Of a stretch of 32,571 bases of DNA, positions 14,608-22,255 are shown piece after piece. How positions within the stretch are numbered: position 1 is the first letter of the stretch; every line of letters starts with the position of its first letter. This stretch comes from JBFXAN01 sp050184225. GTDB taxonomy: Bacteria > Chloroflexota > Dehalococcoidia > CAUJGQ01. A program made the position numbers and the translations under genes. The notes beneath the pieces were generated by a model. That model was not told where the DNA came from. It made no database searches and worked only from the letters and a program-made list of their open reading frames with translations. The stretch spans positions 1-32,571 of the forward strand of contig JBFXAN010000069.1 in the NCBI GenBank assembly GCA_050184225.1. Reading direction: 5' to 3'.

Positions 14608-16149
14608 ATGTTTCGAAAGCTGTTGGTGGCGAATCGCGGAGAGATCGCGGTGCGGATCATGCGCGCCTGCCGGGAGCTGGGCATCCCGAGCGTGGCGATC
14701 TACTCCGATGCCGACCGCCAGTCCATGCACGTCCGCTACGCCACCGAGGCGCACTACCTCGGTCCCTCGCCCGCCGCCGAAAGCTATCTCAACATCGACC
14801 GGGTGATCGCCCTCGCCCGTCGTGTTGAGGCGGACGCGATTCATCCCGGCTACGGCTTCCTCGCCGAAAACCCTGCCTTCGCCCGCGCCTGTGGCGAGGC
14901 CGGGATCACCTTCATTGGCCCCACCCCCGAGGCGATGGAGCGCCTGGGCGACAAGATCGCCGCCCGCGGGTTGATGCAAAAGGCAGGTGTGCCGGTCGCC
15001 GCCGGCACCGATCGGATCGACGATCCCGATCTGGCAGTGGCGGCAGCACGGGGGATCGGCTATCCCGTGCTGGTGAAGGCGGCGGCCGGGGGCGGCGGCC
15101 GCGGCATCCGCCGGGTCGACTCGGAGGAGGCGTTGCATCAGGCGTTGGCGATGGCGGCAGCCGAGGCGCTCGCGGGCTTCGGCGACGGCAGCATCTACAT
15201 CGAGAAGCTGATCTCACCCGCGCGCCACATCGAGGTGCAGATCATCGGCGATGCCCACGGCAACATTGTCGCGTTGGGCGAGCGCGAGTGTTCGATCCAG
15301 CGCCGCCATCAGAAGATGATCGAGGAGTGCCCTTCGGCCGGAGTGGACGCGCGGCTGCGTGACCGGCTGATGTGGGCGGCGACGACGGCGGCGCGGGTCG
15401 CCAGCTACCGCAATGTCGGCACGGTCGAGTTCCTCGTCGATAGCGAGCGCAACTATTACTTCCTCGAGATGAATACGCGGCTGCAAGTCGAACACCCGGT
15501 GACGGAGATCGTCGCCGGCGTCGACCTGGTCGCGGACCAGATCCGGGTGGCGGCAGGCGAGCCGCTCGCCTATACCCAGGAGACCGTGCCCCGGCGCGGC
15601 TGGGCGATCGAGTGCCGGATCGTCGCCGAAGACCCACGGCACAACTTCGTCCCCTCGGTGGGCACGATCGCCTTCGCCCGCGAGCCGGCCGGTCCGGGCG
15701 TGCGCGTCGAGAGCGCCCTCTACGACGGGTTCGAGGTGTCGATCTACTACGACGCGCTCGTCGCGAAGGTGACCGCGTGGGGCCGTGACCGGGAGGAGGC
15801 GATCCGGCGGATGCGCCGGGCGCTGTCCGAGTTCAAGATCGTGGGCGTCGAGACGAATCTGCAGTTCCACGTGCAGGTGATGGATGATCCGTACTTCCGC
15901 GCCGGACAGATCGATACGGATTTCCTCGAAAAGCACTTCGACCCCCACTACGAGCCGCCGGCCGCCGGCGAAGACGCGGCCTTGATCGCGGCGGCGCTGC
16001 TGTCTCACCTGCGCAGCAGCGGCGCGCGGATCAACGGCGCGGTGGCCGGTGTCGATGCGAAAGCCCTTGGAGGAGCGGTCAATCCGTGGCGGAACATGGC
16101 GCGTCCGGGACGCGGAGGAGGGTCGGGATGGCGCGGAAGCTCGCGTTGA
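14608..16149 (+). CDS. accC: biotin carboxylase subunit of an acyl-CoA carboxylase
   Basis: A 513-residue ATP-grasp biotin carboxylase, which carboxylates biotin on the carrier protein using bicarbonate and ATP. It begins MFRKLLVANRGEIAVRI. The glycine loop AAAGGGGRGIR lies near residue 160, and IEKLISPARHIEVQIIGD follows. The catalytic part EMNTRLQVEHPVTE lies near residue 288. The usual end is near residue 450; the rest (ARINGAVAGVDAKALGG and the basic, Gly-rich tail) is divergent. The stop codon overlaps the carrier gene by 22 bases, so the two are co-translated. No carboxyltransferase gene is present, so it cannot be told whether acetyl-, propionyl- or another acyl-CoA is the final substrate. 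Confidence 0.93.
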   Translation: MFRKLLVANRGEIAVRIMRACRELGIPSVAIYSDADRQSMHVRYATEAHYLGPSPAAESYLNIDRVIALARRVEADAIHPGYGFLAENPAFARACGEAGITFIGPTPEAMERLGDKIAARGLMQKAGVPVAAGTDRIDDPDLAVAAARGIGYPVLVKAAAGGGGRGIRRVDSEEALHQALAMAAAEALAGFGDGSIYIEKLISPARHIEVQIIGDAHGNIVALGERECSIQRRHQKMIEECPSAGVDARLRDRLMWAATTAARVASYRNVGTVEFLVDSERNYYFLEMNTRLQVEHPVTEIVAGVDLVADQIRVAAGEPLAYTQETVPRRGWAIECRIVAEDPRHNFVPSVGTIAFAREPAGPGVRVESALYDGFEVSIYYDALVAKVTAWGRDREEAIRRMRRALSEFKIVGVETNLQFHVQVMDDPYFRAGQIDTDFLEKHFDPHYEPPAAGEDAALIAAALLSHLRSSGARINGAVAGVDAKALGGAVNPWRNMARPGRGGGSGWRGSSR

Positions 16150-16625
16150 AGGTGGACGATCGGCGGGAGGAGGTCGAGGTCGAGGAGGCGGACGGCGTGC
16201 TGCGGGTCCGCCTCGGCGACCGCTGGCACACGACCGAGCTGCAAAGGACGAACCGATTGGGGTTGTATTCGTTGATCATCGACGGCCGGTCGTGGGAGCT
16301 GTTCGCGCGGGACCGGTCGGGCGGGTTCGAGCTGCTTCTCGGCAATCGCCTGTACGACGTGGCGGTGGGCAGCGGCGGGCGGACTGCCGACGTAGAGGAA
16401 GAGGTCACCGGCGTCTGGAGCCTGCAGTCGCCGATGTCGGGCCAGGTGGTCGAGGTCCGCGTCGCGGCCGGCGATGCGGTCGAAGCCGGACAGACCCTCG
16501 TGGTGGTCGAGTCGATGAAGATGAACAACGAGCTTACCGCCGCGCGGGCGGGGACCGTGAGCGAGGTCCAGGTCAATCCCGGCGACCGAGTCGAACGCGG
16601 CCGGTTGTTGCTCCGCGTGAGCTAG
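16128..16625 (+). CDS. biotinyl-domain carrier protein of an acyl-CoA carboxylase
   Basis: A 165-residue protein ending in a biotinyl domain, with the lysine to be biotinylated in VVESMKMNNEL near residue 128. The flanking halves are WSLQSPMSGQVVEVRVAAGD and GTVSEVQVNPGDRVERGRLL. The first 90 residues are beta-rich and resemble the linker domain that joins carboxylase and carrier in fused alpha subunits. The gene pair therefore looks like a split alpha subunit. The start at ATG 16128 is set by GGAGGAGGG at five bases; the longer GTG start at 16086 reads into the carboxylase frame. Confidence 0.88.
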   Translation: MARKLALKVDDRREEVEVEEADGVLRVRLGDRWHTTELQRTNRLGLYSLIIDGRSWELFARDRSGGFELLLGNRLYDVAVGSGGRTADVEEEVTGVWSLQSPMSGQVVEVRVAAGDAVEAGQTLVVVESMKMNNELTAARAGTVSEVQVNPGDRVERGRLLLRVS

Positions 16626-16630
16626 CCACA

Positions 16631-16660
16631 TTGCCGGCCGGCGCCGGTCCATGGTAGAAT
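16631..16660 (+). promoter_or_regulatory. sigma70-type promoter for infC
   Basis: TTGCCG (16631-16636) and TAGAAT (16655-16660) are separated by 18 bases, in the gap between the carrier gene and infC. The predicted start is near 16667, giving a 50-base leader. This suggests the infC operon is expressed apart from the carboxylase genes. Confidence 0.6.
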
Positions 16661-16679
16661 CAGACGTTACAGGGCGTGT

Positions 16680-16696
16680 GCTCGGAGCACCCGAGC
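16680..16696 (+). promoter_or_regulatory. hairpin in the infC leader
   Basis: GCTCGG pairs with CCGAGC around AGCAC, ending seven bases before the GGAGG of infC. A competing pairing (GTGCTC with GAGCAC) overlaps it. A stem just upstream of a rare ATC start could help set initiation efficiency; that is inference. Confidence 0.45.
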
Positions 16697-16716
16697 TGAG
16701 TTGGAGGTAGCCTTCT

Positions 16717-17310
16717 ATCACACGAGAGTTTCGTATCAACGACCGTATCCGTGTCCGTGAAGTCCGCTTGATCGACGACGACGAGGGACAGGTTGGGATC
16801 GTCCCGGTGCAGCAGGCGCTGCAGATGGCGCGCGACAAGGGACTCGATCTTGTGGAGGTAGCGCCGAACGCTGTTCCGCCGGTGTGTCGCATTCTGGACT
16901 ACGGCAAGTTCAAATATGAACAGTCGAAGAAAGAGCGCGAGGCACGCAAGCATCAGCACAACGTCGTGCTACGCGAAATCCGGATGAAGCCGAAGATCGA
17001 TGACCACGATATCGACTTCAAGACCCGGACCGTTCAAAAGTTGCTCAAAGAAGGCGACAAGGTCAAGGTCAGCGTCATGTTCCGCGGGCGCGAAGTGACG
17101 CATCCGCAGATCGGGCGTGCCCTTCTTGATCGCGTCTACGAGCGGGTCAAGGATCTCGGAACGTTGGAGAAGCAGCCTTCCATGGAAGGCAGATTCATGA
17201 CGATGATCCTGGCGCCGGGACAGCCAAAGGCTGCCAAGGAAGCACCACGACCGAAGGCCCGGCCAGAGCCGGCCCCGGAGTTGGTGACGGCGCCGGTTGG
17301 GGAGCAATAA
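16717..17310 (+). CDS. infC: translation initiation factor IF-3, starting at ATC
   Basis: IF-3 of 197 residues, which binds the 30S subunit and proofreads start codons and initiator tRNA. The N-terminal domain starts TREFRINDRIRVREVRLIDD, the highly conserved opening. The C-terminal domain includes LREIRMKPKIDDHDIDFKTR and KVKVSVMFRGREVTH. A Pro/Ala/Lys-rich tail of about 30 residues is an extension beyond the usual end. No ATG, GTG or TTG precedes the conserved opening: TAG at 16708-16710 closes the frame upstream. ATC at 16717 is therefore the only start keeping the conserved N-terminus, with GGAGG (16703-16707) nine bases before it. The first canonical start is TTG 16768, which would remove 17 conserved residues. 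Rare starts in infC are a known self-regulating device. Confidence 0.95.
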   Translation: MTREFRINDRIRVREVRLIDDDEGQVGIVPVQQALQMARDKGLDLVEVAPNAVPPVCRILDYGKFKYEQSKKEREARKHQHNVVLREIRMKPKIDDHDIDFKTRTVQKLLKEGDKVKVSVMFRGREVTHPQIGRALLDRVYERVKDLGTLEKQPSMEGRFMTMILAPGQPKAAKEAPRPKARPEPAPELVTAPVGEQ

Positions 17311-17314
17311 GTTC

Positions 17315-17515
17315 GTGCCAAAGATGAAGACCAGCAGCGCCGCCAAGCGCCGGTTCAGCGTGACCGGAACCGGCAAGGTGATGCGCATGAAGGGTAATAA
17401 GCGACATAAGAAGATGGCGAAATCCCGGCGTGTGCTCCAGATGGACGAGCACAAGTTCCCGGTGGCGTCGTCGCATCGCCGGATGCTCCAGCGACTCCTC
17501 CCCTACGGGGTCTGA
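17315..17515 (+). CDS. rpmI: ribosomal protein bL35
   Basis: A 66-residue bL35 beginning MPKMKTSSAAKRRFSVTGTG and ending QRLLPYGV. It is very basic, with GNKRHKKMAKSRRV in the middle, as in the family. The start is GTG 17315, four bases after the infC stop, with GGGGAG inside the end of infC as ribosome-binding site. The gene order infC-rpmI-rplT is the widely conserved one. Confidence 0.96.
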   Translation: MPKMKTSSAAKRRFSVTGTGKVMRMKGNKRHKKMAKSRRVLQMDEHKFPVASSHRRMLQRLLPYGV

Positions 17516-17625
17516 TTCCGGCCCTCCTTGCCGGAAGGCCGGCGGGATGGATATCGTGGGAGTGGACCGTTCCACCGTCCACTCCTGATTCGCTTATCTA
17601 AATTCGGAGGCTCGAAGCCGCCTCC
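17516..17625 (+). promoter_or_regulatory. three hairpins between rpmI and rplT, possible L20 control site
   Basis: Immediately after the rpmI stop, TTCCGGC pairs with GCCGGAA (17516-17536). A 9-bp perfect stem GGAGTGGAC/GTCCACTCC spans 17559-17585. GGAGGC pairs with GCCTCC at 17606-17625, ending 25 bases before rplT. The 135-base gap is unusual for this operon, where bL20 is known in other bacteria to repress its own mRNA. Whether these stems mimic the bL20 rRNA site is untested. Confidence 0.45.
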
Positions 17626-17650
17626 AATCGCAAAGTGAGAGCGACACGCC

Positions 17651-18007
17651 ATGCCACGAGTGAAACGCGGCGTCACCGGACACGCACGCCACAAGAAGAT
17701 CATCGATATGGCGAAGGGCCACAAGGGCCAGCGTCATCGCCTGTTTCGTCGGGCCAATGAGTCCGTCACACACGCGCTCTCATACGCCTATCGTGACCGG
17801 CGCGACCGCAAGAGCCAGTTCCGCCGGCTCTGGATCCTGCGCATCAACGCCGCCGCCCGCCAGCATGGCATCAGCTACAGCCGGTTGATTGACGGCCTGG
17901 CGAAGGCGGGTGTCGTGCTCGATCGGAAGGTGCTCGCCGACCTCGCGGTGCGCGATCAAGCCGCCTTCGGCAAGCTGGTCGAACAGGCCAAAGCCGGGAC
18001 CGCGTAG
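17651..18007 (+). CDS. rplT: ribosomal protein bL20
   Basis: A 118-residue bL20, an early-assembling 50S protein. The start MPRVKRGVTGHARHKKIIDM and the core FRRANESVTHALSYAYRDRRDRK are typical, as is SRLIDGLAKAGVVLDRKVLADLA. The length is normal. The ATG at 17651 has only GTGAGAG upstream, weaker than the other sites in the operon. That would suit a translationally regulated gene. Confidence 0.97.
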   Translation: MPRVKRGVTGHARHKKIIDMAKGHKGQRHRLFRRANESVTHALSYAYRDRRDRKSQFRRLWILRINAAARQHGISYSRLIDGLAKAGVVLDRKVLADLAVRDQAAFGKLVEQAKAGTA

Positions 18008-18107
18008 ACCTCACACCGAGCGATGCCATGGACCGGCCGCATCACCTCCGGTCCATCGTCGATCACCGGCGCGAGCCGCCGTCGCCGACCCAAGGAGGCG
18101 GACGGAC

Positions 18108-19451
18108 GTGAACGAGGGCTGGCTGACTGCCGCCAAATTGCTTGCGGTCGTCGCCTTGGTGCTTGCCAACGGTTTCTTCGTCGCTTCGGAGTTCGCGCTC
18201 GTCGCCATCCGCCGGAGCCGCGTCGACGAGATGGTATCGCTCGGCGTGCTCGGCGCAAAAGCGGTGCAGCGGGCGACGCGCAACCTCGATCACTTCATCG
18301 CCGCGACCCAGCTCGGCATCACTCTCGCCAGCCTGGCGCTCGGTTGGCTGGGCGAGCCGACCCTCGGCCGCCTCCTCGAGCATCGGATCGGTCATGCCCC
18401 CGGCGGCACCACGCTCGCGGTGATCATCGCCTTCTCGATCATCACGACGCTGCACATCGTCATCGGCGAACTGGCGCCCAAGTCGATCGCGCTGCAATAC
18501 CCGGAGCGGACCTCGCTCGTCATCGCCCAACCCCTGGGCGTCTTCGACTTTGTCTTTCGACCGTTCATCATCGCGCTCAACAGTATCGGCCGGTTTACCG
18601 TCCGGCTGATCGGCCTCCGGCCGCCGTCCGGCCATGAGATGGTCCACTCGTCCGAGGAGCTGCGGATGCTGGTCGAGGCCTCCGGCCGCGCCGGGGTGCT
18701 CGAAGAATCGGAACGCGAGATCATCAATCGGGCGTTCAACTTCGCTGACTTCACCGCACGCGAGCTGATGATGCCGCGCACCGAGGTGGTCGCCGTTCCC
18801 GCCGACCTCTCCGGACGCGACCTGCTCCATACCGTCGTGGAAAAAGGGTTCAGCCGCTACCCAGTCTACCGAGGCTCCATGGACGACGTCCTCGGCGTCG
18901 TCCATGTCAAGGATCTGGTCGCGGCGATGGACCGGGACGGCGCGGAACCGTTCACCGCCGGAGATCTGGCGCGGCCGGCGATGTTTGTCCCGGATTCACT
19001 CCCCGTCGACGACCTGCTGGCCCAACTCCGAGGGACCAATGCCCGCATCGCCATGGTGATCGACGAGTTCGGCGGTGTCGCCGGGATCGTCACGATGGAG
19101 AACGTGCTCGAACGGTTGGTCGGACAGCTCCGCGATGAGTTCGAGCCACAGAGCCAGACCGAGGTGGTGCATCATCCCGACGGCAGCGTCTCGATCAGCG
19201 GACTGACCTTGATCTCCGACGCCAACGAATTGCTGGGACTGTCGATGGATGACACTGAGTACGACACCGTCGGCGGCTTTCTCTTCGGCCACATCGGCCA
19301 TCTGCCGAAGGTGGGCGACTCCATTGAAGTCGATGGGCACGCCCTGAGCGTCGAATCGATGGATGATCGCCGCGTCGACCGCGTGCTGATCACGTCGAAC
19401 GGACCGAACGCCCCGGCCGTCACGCTTCGCACGCAGGACGGCCGCGACTGA
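18108..19451 (+). CDS. CNNM/CorC-type membrane protein (hemolysin-related, CBS domains)
   Basis: A 447-residue protein of the CNNM/CorC family, linked to magnesium or cobalt transport and homeostasis. A DUF21 membrane domain fills about residues 1-185 (ALVLANGFFVASEFALVAIRR, then HFIAATQLGITLASLALGWLG and a third helix pair). Two CBS domains follow (LMMPRTEVVAVP... and DNLLAQL-type LPVDDLLAQLRGTNARIAMV), then a CorC_HlyC C-terminal domain (YDTVGGFLFGHIGHLPKVGD). The start is GTG 18108 with AGGAGG upstream; a much longer open frame from 17889 overlaps rplT and is rejected. Confidence 0.92.
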   Translation: MNEGWLTAAKLLAVVALVLANGFFVASEFALVAIRRSRVDEMVSLGVLGAKAVQRATRNLDHFIAATQLGITLASLALGWLGEPTLGRLLEHRIGHAPGGTTLAVIIAFSIITTLHIVIGELAPKSIALQYPERTSLVIAQPLGVFDFVFRPFIIALNSIGRFTVRLIGLRPPSGHEMVHSSEELRMLVEASGRAGVLEESEREIINRAFNFADFTARELMMPRTEVVAVPADLSGRDLLHTVVEKGFSRYPVYRGSMDDVLGVVHVKDLVAAMDRDGAEPFTAGDLARPAMFVPDSLPVDDLLAQLRGTNARIAMVIDEFGGVAGIVTMENVLERLVGQLRDEFEPQSQTEVVHHPDGSVSISGLTLISDANELLGLSMDDTEYDTVGGFLFGHIGHLPKVGDSIEVDGHALSVESMDDRRVDRVLITSNGPNAPAVTLRTQDGRD

Positions 19452-19487
19452 GCGCGCGGCACTACCCATGCGCCGCAGCCCAGCGCC

Positions 19488-19577
19488 GATGTCATCCTGA
19501 GCGTCGGCGAAGGATCTCGCGTCTGTTTTCGAACCTGCCGCCAGATTCGTTTGTCCAAACTCGCGTCAGCATGACAG
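19488..19577. repeat. decayed copy of palindromic element A (copy 5)
   Basis: The left arm is intact: ATGTCATCCTGAGC, variable block GTCG, then GCGAAGGATCTCG. The expected right arm is degraded to scattered matches (AGATTCG, then CAGCATGACAGATG at 19567-19580). It lies between the convergent CorC and pheT genes. One arm alone shows that pairing is no longer kept here. Confidence 0.7.
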
Positions 19578-19659
19578 ATGGTGTTTGGCGCTCTCAGTCG
19601 AGAAGGCACACCACCGTCTCTTTATCACGTGGTGTCGTGGCGCCTTGGTGGTTCGTTGA

Positions 19660-22062
19660 TCACCGCCGCACCGCGCCGAACTGCCGCTCCACCTGCCGCA
19701 GCAAACGATCGATCGCCTTGTCCACTTCCTCGTCGGTCAGCGTCCGATCCGGCGCCTGGAAGCTCAGGGCAAACGCCAGCGATTTCTTGCCGGATGGCAG
19801 CGGCGCCCCCCGGTACTCGTCGAACGGACGCACTGACACCAAGCGCGGCGTGGCCGCGATGGCGGCTTGCAGCGATGCCGCCGTCACGCCCACGTCAACG
19901 ACCAGCGCGAGGTCGCGGCGGACCGCTTCGTATCGCGACACGTCTTGATAGTGGGCGCGTTCACCCGCCAGCGGCACCAGCGGGCTGAGCCGAATCTCGA
20001 ACTGGTAGGCATCCTGTTCAATGCCGAATGCGTCGAGGACGTTCGGGTGGACCTGTCCGAAGACCCCGGCCTGAACGCCGCCGGCGACCACGGCCGCGCA
20101 CCGGCCCGGCACGAAGCCGAACTCGTCTGATGGCTCGAAGCTCGCCCGGATTCCGAGACCCTCGAACAACGCCTCGACGTATCCCTTCGCGTCGAAGAAA
20201 TCCAGCGCCGCTTCGCCCGGCAGACCCCAGCGGTCGGCGCGCCGGCCGGCGATCACCCCGGTGACCGTTTCTTCCTCGTCGGGCAGGCCATCGTCGGACG
20301 GTTGATAGCTCCGGGCGGTCTCGAAGAGCGACACCTCGGCACGATTCGAACGGCGCAGGTTCAATTCCAGCGTTTCGAGGAGGCTGCCTCGAAGGGTAGT
20401 GCGGAGATATTCGTGGTCGACGGTGATCGGGTTTCGCACCTTCAGCGGTGGCGACACCGCCAGGTCCTCCGGTGGTGTCACCTTCTGCAACTGCTCGATC
20501 GTGACGAGGGAATAGGTCATCACTTCCTGCATACCCGCCGCCGCAAGAATGTCCTTGACCCGCTCGCGCAGATCGCGCAGCGGCTGATCGATCGGCACGG
20601 GCACCCGCCCGCTGATCGTGGTGTTGGGCAGGTCGTCGTAGCCGACGATGCGGATCACCTCTTCGCTGACGTCGTCGGGAATCCGGACATCCGTGCGCCA
20701 GTAGGGCACGTGCACCGAGTAGCGGTCGGGCGGCACCCAATCAGTCCGAAAGCCGAGCGCGGTGAGCACGTCACGCACGCGCGACGGCGGTATGTCGATC
20801 CCGAGAACCTGACGCATGCGGGCGGCAGGCACGACGACATGCACCGGCTGATCCGGCGCCGGGTAGGCATCGACGACGCCGGGGGCGGCCCGACCGCCGG
20901 CAAGCTCGACCATCAGCTGTACAGCACGCCGTGCGGCAATCAGCGGCAGCTGCGCGCTCAGTCCCTTTTCAAACCGAAGCGATGCCTCGGTCCGCATCTT
21001 CAGCCGTTGCGCGGTGCGCCGCACGCTCGGTCCGTTGAAGTTCGCGGCCTCGAGCAACACCGTCGTCGTCCCGTCACTCACCTCACTGTCGGAGCCACCC
21101 ATCACGCCCGCCACCGCGACGACCCGCTCGGCATCGGCGATCATCAGCATCTCCGGGTCCAGCTCACGTTCGAGACCGTCGATCGTCACCAATCGTTCGC
21201 CGGGGCGCGGCCGGCGCACGACGATGCGCCGTCCCCGAACGTGGTCGTAGTCAAAGGCGTGCAGCGGCTGGCCGAACTCCAGCATCACGTAGTTGGTAAT
21301 GTCGACGATGTTGTTGATCGGACGTTGACCCGCCGCGACCAGCCGGTCCTGCATCCACTGCGGCGACGGCCCGATCGTGACACCCTCGACCACCGCCGCC
21401 ACGTAGCGGCTGCACAGATCTGGATCATCAATTTCCACGGCGATCCGCTCCGCTGCCGGCGTGCCGGACTCCGGGTAGTCGGTCGATGGCTCGCGGACAC
21501 GCTGATTGGTGAGTGCCGCCACCTCGCGGGCAATGCCGAGTACGGAGAGCAGATCCGGCCGGTTCGCCCAGGTGGACAGATCGAGCACGACATCGCCCAG
21601 GTACTCGCTCAGCGGCAGGCCGACCGGCGCATCCGCCGGCAATTCGAGAATTCCCTCGTGATTCTCGGAGATCCCTAGCTCCCGCTCGGATAGCACCATG
21701 CCCGCCGACTCGACCCCGCGGATCTTTGTCGGCTTCAACGTCATCCGCTCGCCGGTGTGACCGTTGGTCAGCACGGCGCCCTCTTCGCCAAAGGCGACTT
21801 TCTGTCCGGCGGCGACGTTGGGCGCGCCACAGACGACCGTCTGGGTACGATCGCCGGTCGTCACGGTCGCCAGCCGGAGCCGATCGGCGTTGGGGTGCGG
21901 CTCAACCCGCAGCACCTCCCCCACGCGCACTTTCGCATCCCAACCGCCGAGCCGGATCACTTCTTCCACCTCGGTTGAGCTCAGCGTCAACCGACGGGCG
22001 AGTTGATCGGGCGGAAGCGTGACATCGACATATTCACGGAGCCATTTCAATGGAACGCGCAT
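19660..22062 (-). CDS. pheT: phenylalanine--tRNA ligase beta subunit
   Basis: An 800-residue beta subunit of PheRS, which with PheS forms the alpha2-beta2 enzyme charging tRNA-Phe. The start MRVPLKWLREYVDVTLPPDQ is typical. The EMAP-type tRNA-binding domain occupies about residues 40-155. The B3/4 editing domain includes PINNIVDITNYVMLEFGQPLHAFD around residue 250-275. B5 and the catalytic-like domain follow, and the C-terminal FDX-ACB anticodon domain covers the last 95 residues (YQDVSRYEAVRRDLALVVD). AGGTGA is before the ATG. It lies downstream of pheS on the same strand, separated by a palindrome. Confidence 0.97.
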   Translation of the reverse strand: MRVPLKWLREYVDVTLPPDQLARRLTLSSTEVEEVIRLGGWDAKVRVGEVLRVEPHPNADRLRLATVTTGDRTQTVVCGAPNVAAGQKVAFGEEGAVLTNGHTGERMTLKPTKIRGVESAGMVLSERELGISENHEGILELPADAPVGLPLSEYLGDVVLDLSTWANRPDLLSVLGIAREVAALTNQRVREPSTDYPESGTPAAERIAVEIDDPDLCSRYVAAVVEGVTIGPSPQWMQDRLVAAGQRPINNIVDITNYVMLEFGQPLHAFDYDHVRGRRIVVRRPRPGERLVTIDGLERELDPEMLMIADAERVVAVAGVMGGSDSEVSDGTTTVLLEAANFNGPSVRRTAQRLKMRTEASLRFEKGLSAQLPLIAARRAVQLMVELAGGRAAPGVVDAYPAPDQPVHVVVPAARMRQVLGIDIPPSRVRDVLTALGFRTDWVPPDRYSVHVPYWRTDVRIPDDVSEEVIRIVGYDDLPNTTISGRVPVPIDQPLRDLRERVKDILAAAGMQEVMTYSLVTIEQLQKVTPPEDLAVSPPLKVRNPITVDHEYLRTTLRGSLLETLELNLRRSNRAEVSLFETARSYQPSDDGLPDEEETVTGVIAGRRADRWGLPGEAALDFFDAKGYVEALFEGLGIRASFEPSDEFGFVPGRCAAVVAGGVQAGVFGQVHPNVLDAFGIEQDAYQFEIRLSPLVPLAGERAHYQDVSRYEAVRRDLALVVDVGVTAASLQAAIAATPRLVSVRPFDEYRGAPLPSGKKSLAFALSFQAPDRTLTDEEVDKAIDRLLRQVERQFGAVRR

Positions 22063-22075
22063 GAAGTCACCTGTC

Positions 22076-22255
22076 CGAACCCCTCCCCCGACCCCTCCCC
22101 CCGCTGCCGCGCGGAGCGGGGAGCCTCGTCATGGTGTGCTGCCAGCGTCGCCTTCGCAACAGTCTGGCTATTGCGAATGAGTGCGTTGGCATCACGCCCC
22201 GGCTTGGCACCCCTCTCCGCGCGCCAGCGGGGGGAGGGGCCGGGGGAGGGGTCCG
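22076..22255. repeat. palindromic element C, 46-bp arms, filling the pheS-pheT gap
   Basis: The arms are 22076-22121 and 22210-22255 and match at about 42 of 46 positions (rich in CCCCTCCCCCGACCCCTCCC). The 88-base centre folds further: TTCGCAA with TTGCGAA, flanked by TGCCAGCG and CGTTGGCA. The whole is close to a continuous 180-base hairpin. The right arm abuts the pheS stop codon, and the left arm ends 13 bases before the pheT start, just outside its ribosome-binding site. No reading frame in it is supported. Confidence 0.9.

Noticed and set aside
17889..18107. Upstream extension of the CorC-type protein
   Set aside because: It overlaps rplT in another frame; the GTG at 18108 with AGGAGG and the typical start MNEGWLTAAKLL fit better.
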